The notes below the pieces were generated by a model. The model was given only the letters and a program-made list of their open reading frames with translations, searched no databases and had not been told where the DNA came from. A stretch of 64,000 bases of DNA from Clavelina lepadiformis. Taxonomy: Eukaryota; Chordata; Ascidiacea; Aplousobranchia; Clavelinidae. The stretch covers positions 10,914,501 to 10,978,500 of the forward strand of contig NC_135243.1 of the NCBI RefSeq assembly GCF_947623445.1, written 5' to 3'. The translations under genes and the position numbers were made by a program. This document shows, piece after piece, positions 45,801 to 57,800 of the stretch (positions are counted from its first letter, which is position 1; every line of letters starts with the position of its first letter).

Positions 45801-48800
45801 ACCAACCAGGAATAGACGCATCTGAAGTCGAAACGTCTTATTTCTCATGCGGCAAACTAACTTCATTGTCGTTTTCCCCTGCTCTATACCGAGCAAAAAA
45901 CGACCTAATCAATAACGACCCTACCTGACCTTTCTACATCATTACGTTTAACAGAGCTCATCTTACTCGCCTTGATCATGTCTAAACAAATTTTCCACTG
46001 GTCATCTTATTGTACGACGTGTTTAATTTAGAGTTCATTTAAAAATAAATTGCATTGTTGTAATAATGGTTATTGTATCGCAAGAAATTCACGTGTTACG
46101 CAATAAAGTTTATTATGTACGTGTAACAAGTAAATGGGTGAGTGCAGAAAGTCCATTAGTTTTGGATTGCACTCTTCAAATGAGTAGCAACAATAAATTT
46201 AACCAAATCATCTTGATTACAAGAACGTAAAATCGCTATTATTTGTTAGAAAAATCCAGGGCGGAAAAATCCGCCCTGTCCGCCCAAGTTCGGCGCCCGT
46301 AGCCAAAATGAAATCAGTAAAAGTTCAGGCATAATTACCATAAATTAATTGAAGAAAATGGATTTTGTAATATTGTCTAGCAGTAATTGTCATACTAGAG
46401 AAATAATGCTATTCAGCAGGGATTCATAATTAAAATGGTGAAAAAAGTACATGCTGATAAGGAGTGGCATAGTTACATAAACTTTTAATTGTACACTTAC
46501 ATACAATAGATTATGTTAAAAATCCTCAAAATCAGTATCAAGCAATATAGTGTTTTTCTATGTTTGCATTAGTAGCGATGGGTATCATTAAAAACAATTA
46601 CTTTAGCTCAATGGATAAATCAGATGCATCAAAATACATTTAAAACGACGACAAATCTACAAAAAGCAAGTGGAACTAAAAGTTAAATGAATGTTAAAAC
46701 AAACTGGCAATATTTGATTGAAAGAGGGCATGTTTAACCAGATACGTAGAGAGATTTAAAAAAAAATCTAAATTACTTACATGGGCTCGAAAATGTAACA
46801 ATTCTCAAAAATTCCCAGACATAAAACAATATATGTACAGTATTTCATTTCCCCTACTGATGAGACATGCATGGAATTAATGAGTAGAATAAAAAGATTT
46901 TAAGCCACAGTATTAGTACACCAGTAAATTCAATTCAGTATTAGATATGCCTTGAATTGTTTGCCAGCTTTTCAATTAATGTAATTATCGCAATGCATGG
47001 TGATGATGATTGGTGAAGCATTCTCAGCATTACTGCTTAACTTTAATTAAGATCATCATTAATTGCTTTTCAGGTTAAGTTCTCACCTTCATCAGCCAAA
47101 GCATCACCAGATGATCAAAACAAGCTTCACAAAGAGAGAACAAACTTTATGAAACGACAACATGTACATGACACGTTCAAGTCAATGCATGATGAATGAA
47201 AATTATCACTGGCACTCTCTCTGAACAAGGGTTAAATTAAATATATTATAAAAAACCTTAATGCAATGGAGACAGAGCTCACAGGTTGCCTGTGATATCT
47301 GAGTGAACACTGCGCTACACCTGCTGTCTTTTGCCTTACATTTTATTGTACATCTCTAATAAATATCATTTAAACCAAACTACGCCTAAACCCTAACTCA
47401 AACTGAAAATATCCATTAAATTACTTGCGTATTCTAATTAAGTAAAATCGAAGACAGATACACATCAAACCTAAGACTCAACTCTGCATTGACATTCGTC
47501 AAGCTCTCTGCATGAATCAATACTTAATCAGATGTGCAACAGTAATGCTGTGAATGACTTTGATATAACAAGTGGTGTGATTTATGAAGATTGATTTAAT
47601 TTTGAGATAATAATGAGTGTCACAGTGGCAGAGCCAGGTTGTTAAATTCCGGGAGAAAATTACGTCAAACAAGTAATAATTTTTGGGATTCCTAAGGTGG
47701 CCATCAATTTAATTATTATTGTGCCACAAATATTTGTTCAGGTTCTGCAGGTAGTTGCAGGTTGGTTAACTGCAAGGATGGGAAGATTGTTTGATGGTGT
47801 GGGATGCAAACATCTAGTTAGAGTCTACAAGATGCCACTTATGATAGTGTTAATCTGGTGGCTGTGTGTACTGAAATGCCAGCCAAGTATGCAATACTCA
47901 GCGACGGAAACTAGGGCTAGAGCTGTTGTCTGAAGAGTAGCAGCCCCAGCATGAGCCAACCAGTTGTCTTACTTAGATAGCCGGTGATGTAAGTTCCTGG
48001 CGTAGTGACTCAAGGTGTCGATGATACGAGAATGATCTATCTAAGGCAGTGGTTCCCTAACTTTTTCAGCTTGTGGCACATTAGAAAAATAATAAACCGC
48101 TCGCGGCACACTTACAAGAGAAGAAAAGTTGCTACAAAAAATTTATGTTCACGTGTTAATGCGATAAATGTGCTGGATGGACATGTGCTTATTTATCAGC
48201 TATTAAAGCACTTTTAAGTCGCATACGCTCGCCTGCATGCCTTATTTTAAATATTTATGCAGTTCTTTTCCAATATTTCAAAAAGATTAGCGGCACACAG
48301 TTTGGTAATCACTGATCTAAGGTTACACAGTTTGGTGATCTGATCTCACGATATTTGGGAACAGGAAAGAAGGTTACAGGTGTGCCCTTGGTGTTAACTT
48401 TAAGATCATACTAGCTTTCTGGTTGTTAAGTTGAAAGGATGCCGACATCGTTTTGATTTTGTTAAGTTTTAATCTCCATTTCTGGAATTAAGCTGGAAAA
48501 GGAGTCATGTCTTGGCGAAGGGTATCCTGCACTGTTTCCCATTCCCTTGCCGAATGCATGGTCACTAAGTCATCCGCGTAGGCGTACTTAATCTACATGA
48601 TGTTGTTCGGTAGATAATGGCCGTAGATGACCAATCGCGGTGGGATATCGTTCTTGGCGCATTGCAGCCTGCTTGAAAGCGAGAACGTGGAAGACAAATA
48701 AAACAAAAAACTTGCACCAAAAGCAGTTTAGTGTTTAAACCTCGTCATAGTCTTGTCACACATGCAAAACTGCGTCAAGAGTTAAAACATGTCTGAATAT

Positions 48801-51800
48801 TTTTCGAGACAATGTGATGTTTAAATATGCAATTTAACAAAGAACATTTCAAGCTTATTAATTGGTAATTAATCTAACCTAATCTTAATCAAACTTGACA
48901 AACATACACAGTTTCAAGAATGGAAAAACTATTAACTTTAAACTTACCCAGTTGATGCATACACAATAGATGCAGCTAAGGCATTGCCTGAACCCCCTGG
49001 TACAATTCCAAGTGGTGTTTTTATTGCCTGTTCCCAATCAACACGATCCATTAACCCATTGATCACCTATTGAAATAAACAATGGTTTTAAATGATTATG
49101 TATGTTTATTTTAGACATCAAATAAACCAAATAAATTTTCTGCATGCAATATATCACAGTAACCAAATACACTCCCTTAAGCCCCATTCTCGATAAGGCA
49201 AATACTTGGCACTAGTCACCGGATTTTTGCTGTTTAAGCAGCTGGTCACAATTACATTGGTCTGTGAAAACACAAAGGCAAATATCGAAACTATGTGCAC
49301 ATTTTCTGAAGCCATCATGGCTGTAGTGTCGCTTTGGGAATTGGTTAGTTCCCGCATGCAGCTTTTCCTATAACAGGAGCAAAACATTATCACAATGATG
49401 AGCCTCTCGACAAGCAAGACCGAAATGCAGCAACAGAAGCGTTTTAGGTGGTAAAATTTTGGGGGTTAGTAGAATATTACTTTACCACAATTAATGCAAG
49501 AGCTTAAATCCAGGTAAGACTTCTGGTAGTTGATGAGTATGGAAAGTGAAATATATCGGGAAACTTTGATATGCATGTCGGGACAGAATAAAAAATAAGA
49601 TTCGACTGTTGACAGCTCACACCACTTTCTTATAATCATTTGCAAATGATTGCAAAGAGGTAGCGGGTTAGCTCAAGCCCTAGCTTCTTTTCATTTATCC
49701 ACAACTCTGCTGCAGATCACAACTGCAACCACTTGCAGACGATGGCAAAAATTGGTCGCAAGTAGGTCATATCTGAAAGTGTCATATCGGGTCTGTGGGA
49801 TGTACATTCAAATTACTGAATCTTACATTAATATATCTTAATAGATTCAAATCCAACTTTTCGTTTTTTAACCGAATCCTTGAAACTGGTAAATGGCTAT
49901 AACGACTTGATTTACTTGTGTCACTGTTTTTGTATGAACACAGGTTTGCAATTGGAAGTTAGGAATTTATGTTACTACTTCTGCTATCAGAGCATACCGA
50001 ACATTATGTTAGTATACTATGTTTGCCACCAGGCATAATTTCAACAACAAAAGATGCATTTCACAAACCTATGTCGGTGAGCATCGTTAGGGCAGATAAC
50101 AATAATAAAGAAATATTTTTGGAACATACAAACATATAAAATTACTTGGATATGAGCAATAACTAAGCAACGATTATGACGTAAGAAACACAAAATTATG
50201 TACTAAAGCAAAGGTAAAACCAAATAGTTAAAGGCAAGCAAATAAATATAGCAGGTTCAAGTAAAATATTGCAAGTATATAGGCAACAGTAGTGTGTACT
50301 TTTTATCGTTTAATACATCCTGTTCGGAGTTACTATAAAACAATTCCATGAATTTTCATTTCCAGCAGTCTGATTTGAAATTAAGTACATGGGAATTTAA
50401 ATTAAGTACATGGGAATTTTTAAGGCATGTTTACTCAAAGAACTCTTTTCGTATCAAACGTTTTTTATGTCAGATTTATGACATAAAAAACAAAGAACAG
50501 CTTCCCTTTTAGGAAAAATAAATGAAAACGTGGTTATGAGCAAAGTTAGTTTTGAAAGATATGCGATCGACTTGAAGAGGGTTTGCGATTGACGTTTTTG
50601 GTACCCCTGATATGAAGCTTACCAGTAACTATTTCTGAAACAATTGCATCTACTAAATTGGTTTTTATATTGAGTCAACTCATTTACATCAAAGTGACAT
50701 ATGAATGAGACAATCTAAAATCCATATATTAGGCGCAGTATTCAATTTATGATGACAACACTCTGTGAATATTGCAAGAAACGTTAGCCATTGACCAAAT
50801 TCCTCATTGCCTAGCAGTCTGCAAAGCTTCCGCAACCATGTTCGACAAAAATAGGCCCAACTCTTAGGCAGAGTATATACTGAGCAGATACATGAGTACT
50901 GATAGAATGCATAACAATTGACAGCACCATATAAACACAATACCATATATTTTCAAATACTACTTTTTTGTTTTATGATCATTTTAAGATTTTGATTGTC
51001 GGCTTATATTTTTTAATCAAATCAACAGACATTCAGACACAGTGCCACAAAGAGAGTTGCAGAAGCTCATGTGTGTGAGTGACTTTCAATAGAGTAATAC
51101 TATAGCATTGTTTGTCTAATAGAGGGCGGATCTAATTGAATCTAATGATTTTTGATCAAGAAAATTCTGTTGTTCACAAAAAAACTAATTACCATCACAG
51201 GAATCTTTTCTAGTGACAATATTAACACAATCAAAAGCTTATATCCTGCAAACTTACTTCATGCACTAAACCATCACCAGACACAATGATGATTCCATCA
51301 TATTTTCCCAATTCAATCTCCTTGGCTAGCTTGCATGCATGACCAGCATACTCTACAAAATACACTGTATTGATTTTTGGCCTCCAGCACATCTTTTGCA
51401 ATGTGATTTATGTTTGTTCATTCAAGTCAAATCATTACAAGTCCAACAAAAAAATTTAACAAAAATTAATCTAACCTGTCTTTACAACAGTTGACTTTAT
51501 TTCAGCTTCACAAAAGACATGCTTTACATGGTCTTTGTAAATTTGCATAGCTTTTCCGCGACCGCTAAATGGATTTATGTACACAACAAAATGTCGCTGT
51601 TCAATTTCAGGAATGCAATCAGCTGTAATATAACAAATCAGTATAAAGTTATACTGTAAATTGAGTATAATACGTAATTGATCCATTTTCCATGCAATGG
51701 TGTTTGTAAAGAGCTATGGTTTACAAACAGGCTTATCTCAGTTGTCGATAGAACCACCATTCTTAACAGATCAACAATTTTCATTCTGAGCATATCAAAA

Positions 51801-54800
51801 GTGCTCAACCAGTCAATCACAGTATACCAGTAGACCATGGACGGAACCCAAGTCAATCGCGTAACTCTTTTTCTGTCAGTTTTGGGCAAATGTTAAATAA
51901 TTAGTTTTATTCAATTTTTAACAGGCTTTTATTGACTACTGCTACGAATAAAAACCAAGTGTTTGGGACGATAAAATCATGGCTTGAGTAATAATCCCAA
52001 AGTGGTATTTCCAACTCCAAAACTATTTATAAAATCATTGTATTAGTCTCGACATCGCATGAAAAAATTTAACGAATTAATTTTAACTTTCATTATGACA
52101 GGTGTTGTGATATCACATTCAAGGAAACAGTGAGGGGTAGAATGTAAGAGATATTAAAAATAAATGCCCACAGAGTGCTTCTAACAACAGTTCTAACAGT
52201 TATACAGCCTACCTTTTTCATCAGCGGAACTTTTAACAAATGTTGCTATTTTAATTTGATTAGGCAGTGCGCATTGTTCTGTCGTATTTCATTAGAATGT
52301 GTCAATGCGATTCTTAGCAATAAGTGATGCTCGAGCTTGTGACTGACTGTGCCGTCTCTGTCCAACACAACTATTTATTATTTGCAGCAACAAACTGAAA
52401 AGTATTTCAACCGTTTGCCAAAGACGAATCTTGATTTATTCAAATAAAATTTCAATTACCAAAAAAATGCTAACGATTGACAGGAGGATTTCTGTATGTA
52501 TGTATTTGTGAGGGAGTGGGTTATTTATTTTATGTCCACCCCGCCTCACCAAGGCAAAAATTTAAATTTCGAGAAGGAATTGTATGCAATTGAGGAAAGA
52601 GGAAGGATTTCGATTTTACTGTTTCTGTACAAATATCGTTTTATCAATAAAGGCGATTTAAGTGATAGAGCACTTAAGCAGTGATCACATTTATAAGTAG
52701 GGTAATTGTGTCTTTGTTTTGTTAAAAAATTTAATATTTAAACTTTTCTTTACTGTTTTGAGTACCTTTTCATTCGTTCTAACCTTGAGTCTGAGTTAAA
52801 TTTGCTATGTAAATTTGTTATAGCATCAAAATGTATTTTATGTTATGTGTCATTAGAAGTTTATGTTGGGTAAATTTGAAAACGTGCGATACTGTAAGAT
52901 ATATGAAGAAACACCGAAAACAATGTTTGTGGATTTGCAATATGACAATAAACTGGTAGATCGCGGAAGTTGGGTTACTTGAAAGCTAGACTTCGGGACA
53001 AAAAGGTAGGGCAGCTGGACCTGGCATACATGATTGCAAAATAACTCTACTGCTTGCAGTGGATTTATTGCATAAGTTTCAACATAAAAACACAAAAAGA
53101 AACAAATTTATTATTAGGCAATATCCGTTGACCAACTAATTTTCGAAAACTATTCTGCTGTAAACGTAGATGTCAAAGTTTGAAAGTTTACGAAACTTTA
53201 GGAAGGAAAAAATGTCATCTATTGCTAAATATGATAAAGCTAGCTGTCAAAGATTGTGTTTAAAAAAAACAAGCCGCAATACGCAACATGACATCATAAT
53301 GACTTGTCGGATTGAAAAGGCATTGTTAATATTAGATATATTTTGCTGAACATGCACTGTTACAGGTACTGTCTCCACAAACTGAAGCTGCTGTTGTAGA
53401 ACATTAGAGCGTGTCTTACTACATTGAAGTTTTTATCTCGTCCCACTGAGGTGAGTGATGTCTACTTTTTACTGCTAATGGTTCGGAATCTACACACTAA
53501 GGTGCAATGATGACAAGGCCTTTTGCTAAATTTTTTAGAGTTAGGGTATTTTTTTAGCTTTTTCTATGAGCTGTGTTTAGTTATGGTCATTGTGAAAAGC
53601 AACTTTATCATTATTATGTTACGTCAACTATTATCCGGATATCGGATAACTAAAATTGCCTCGGGTAACACAAACCTTATATATAGGAAATCTGTTTCAA
53701 GTAAGTCATTTTTTTGGCAAGAAACACAACTTTAAGTACAGGCAATTGTCCAATTCAAATCTTTGTGACCATGAAGAAACCCAATTGCATTAAAACACAG
53801 GCGGCAAGAATGTGCCGAACAATAGATAAAATGTAGTCTAAAGTCAGGAATTATCTGTAAGTTGAATGTGGTGCATTTAATAATAACTTGGTCATAACTT
53901 GAACAACTTCTTCCATATTATTATTGACCACTGGTTTTCTCATCGACTAGTGCAGCTTAATTCGAATTTTATAATATTACAATCATTATCTTGTTCATTA
54001 TCATTATTGCAACTCATCAAAGTTATCAAACACTCTGACAAAGTTAGTCATTCATGTTTTGTATTGGTGTTTATTTATTATCAAATGCTGCAACCAGGCA
54101 CTGGCTTATCACAACCTAACTCCTTTATTTATCACTCCATTGCACCCATGGCTTTGTAGTTTCCTTTCATAACAATTATAATTATGTGTCCTCTTAATTT
54201 TATTGGTTTCATACCATAACTTCAAAAAGCAAATAATGAAATTTTTTTCGAAAATGTAAAATTCTAGCTGTAAGCTGGTGGTCTACCACTTAAATGTTTT
54301 GCGGCCTAGTAACCAATTTTAAGGGTGCTGCATTTTGTTCAATAGTAACATACTTAATTGCGGCTAATCACAATTCAATCGGCACATTACCAGCTGTGGA
54401 GCAACCACGCATTATAACCACTTCTCTTTTGTTTTGGGTTTTATCCTTTAGTTTTTAATGAATTATTACCATAAAAACAGTAATATTTCACCAAGAAACT
54501 CTTATTTGTCTTTAAGCTTAGTTCCACTAATGTTGCGTTGTTTGAAGTAGATTCCGATTTTTACTTGGTCCTGAACCCTGTCGTAGAGGCAGTCGACTGC
54601 AGTTCTTTTGTATGTTAGTCTTTCTAGCAATAGTTAGGTTCCAAACCCTGCCGTAGAGGCAGTACATTTCGGTTTCTACGTGGTCCCTGACCCTGCCGTG
54701 GAGGTAGACGACTCCAGTTTCTTTTTTGGTTTACCCTAGTCAGCAACAGTTAATTTCCAAACTCTGCTGTGGAGGTGGTAGAATTTGATTTACCCTATTT

Positions 54801-57800
54801 TCCTGAATCCTGCCACCTCTGGTTTCTTTTTTTGGTTTCGCCTATTTGGCAATAGTCTAAAAATATTAAGGCCCCAAGAATTTTTTTTGGGGTGGAGGAG
54901 GTTTACGATGTGATATCAATATTGTAGTATACATTCATGCAATTTGTCAAAACCTGATGCCTATGGATATACTAATTACTATATAGTATACAGCAATTAT
55001 ATGATAGTACAATAACACGACAATCACATTAGTAAATCTCTTTGCCAATATGTGCATTGTGAACCACAGATAACAGATTGTGCAATACAAACTAACTTTG
55101 GTCTTCAGTCATATTATTTCCGGCTGTAATGAATTTTATTGCCTTCTTCCATTTTTCTGCAAGTGATTTATTTTCACTATCACTATCACAGCACGCTATG
55201 CCAAGTGACCTAAAATAATCACACTAATTAAATAATGAATAACCTTGCGCTAACACAGCCAAATAGTTATATTATACAGTAAAAAGTGACCTACAAAAAT
55301 TACAGAAAAAATGCTTATAAACAATATTTAAATGGACAAAATGGATTTATCACTTTTATTAATTGATATATAGAAACAAACAAAATGAAGCAAACTGATT
55401 ATCTTGTTACTTTTTTGGAAAAACACATGACAGAAAAAATGATAAATTTGAAAAACAATGATAGCACATGTATGATATGAGCTGAATATACATGTTAAAC
55501 TTGCAACATCAGCATAACAATATGGAGAACATTTTTTAGTACTAATCAAAAAAATGTTTTTAGTTAATTATGTAAAGCAACAATTAACATTTGACTCACT
55601 TGGTTGATCGGCATCTTGAATAACCTTTAAAAACTTTCTTCTTTAATGGATAGAAAAAAATGCATAGATACCACTGTGCAGATGTTGTTTTATTGCCTTG
55701 CAAAACATGGCATCCTAGAACATTGATAAATAAGTTTAAAAATTTAAAAAGTAGTAACTATCCACCATCCTTACTTGAAAAGCCCGATACCACTCAAATA
55801 GAAATACTATTCTACCGATGGTAATGTGTTCAGAAGAACTGACAGCACTTGACAATTTCTAACATGGGGTCCATTCAAAGTTTAATATAGACTTTCGAGT
55901 AAAAGACAACACAATGTGATGCTGAAAGACAAAGCAAAAAAGCTTTTGCCCCTATGAGTTGTGCCCAAAATTTACTGACACATATTGCAACAACTTTCGT
56001 TCACTCCCTTAGAGTGTTGCTTTACCACATACAGAAGCACGCTTGACAGGGTTTTATCTTTTTTTATTTTATCGAAATATTCGTGCTCAGATTTTCATAA
56101 ACTTTGAAAAACTTCCGCATCAATAATCTAAAATTAGTTTGACATTTTATATGTGTGGTTGGTGAAAAAAGTAAATGTAAGCGGCAACAAAAAACTGCCT
56201 AGCAAAAATGATGAAATCCAGGAAATGGCCTGCTGCACGTTCGCATTGCAAAGTTATGTGGCAGACACGTCAGTCTACTCTGGAAACCTTTTCATAAACC
56301 TGGGTTTTTTTTTATTGATTGTGTTGCACAATGTGTATGTATTTCTTGAAAATGAGTACTGGGTGTAAAATTTTTCCACTCAAAAACCATAGCTTGTCAG
56401 TACTTACTTTAATAAAGTGAGCATCAATTATTACCTTGTTGATTGTTATATTCCTGTGAGATGTTTCACCTTGTGAGGGGAATCAAACGCTATCAGTTAC
56501 ATATCAAAGATCATGAAGTATTTTAACTACAAAAAGCCTTGCTAAAACTGCTACAAATTTAATAAAAGTTAGGACAAAAAACTTGATATGCAACTTCTAT
56601 CCAAATTACAAATTAACACAAAAATTAAAATTATGCAAAATACTGTTTGTTTTTAATCATGAAATGATCTAGGTCACCTCGATTTATTAATTCTATAGTG
56701 GTACTGATCAACATCTGATTAGTTTTAATCAATTGCAATTAGTCTGGTAATACGAGTAACTGACAAAAAAACATTAGTAGCCTATAACAATGACAAGGTT
56801 CTTCACAACAACCGTAATTACAGGACAGTAGAATAGGTGGTTTGACAAAAGCAAATAGTGTGAGATGGTATGGACATGTGTTGTGATGAGAACCATATCC
56901 TGAAGAGGACACTGGACATTTAGTTAGATAGTCACAGAAAACGAGGGCCACCGAAGAAGCTGTGGGAGCAACGAGTAGAGAAAGAGATAAAGGAAGTTGA
57001 TTTGAGGAAGGAAGTTGATCTAAATTGATTGAGTTGGAAGAGAGGAGCGAAGAAAGTTGCGAAGCAGAGGTGCATCCAGCCACCCTCATTAAGGGCAAAG
57101 TCACCAGATTAAAAACGGACTGATGATGATAATGGTACGAAAATCTAAATGCATCAAACAATCATCAAGTGGAGAAGATAAGATGAAATGTGTGGAATAT
57201 ACTTAACATATTTTTAGTTAAAGCAAACTGATGGCCAATGTAAAGTCGATCGTTAACGTTGCCAACACAACAATGTGTGTTACATATTGAAAAATGCTTG
57301 CAATATAATTGGATGACTCTGATAACTAATTTACTCCAACTAAGTTTCCCACAAATGTTTTTATAAAAACGCCTGAGGCCTATGGAGCTTACCACAGGGA
57401 GTTGTGTCGAAAAACAAAGTTGCCTAATTAGTCTTGGTTGGTCAAGCGTGTATCACTGAACTTATTGTGGGCAGGTTTTAAGAACAAAATAGCTTGGGAA
57501 TTTTATTGCAATAAATAAAATAACGTTTAATAAAATACCATTAGCTTTCCACGGAAAATGTTTAACAATTGACATTTCAGTATGAGCAATGTTCAGATTT
57601 GCAAAAGATATCTTTATCTCAGCCTCAGTGGTCATCAGCACTATCATATTATAAGTTAACTATAGACAAAATAGCCAAATTGTCTTTACTTCTGCCACAG
57701 GTCTCAAGGAGTCAAAGTTAATTGGTTAGCTAAGTCTAAAGCTATACTCGAACACCATAAAAAATATAAAAAAGAATGATCTCGATTAATTTTATTGCAA

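Noticed and set aside
48005-48217. Plus-strand frame of about 70 codons
   Set aside because: Most of it lies inside the hAT MITE at 48047-48314, and it is antisense to the LINE relic.
56739-57161. Minus-strand frame of about 140 codons
   Set aside because: It is antisense to the LINE 3' relic at 56820-57130, whose plus-strand translation shows known motifs.
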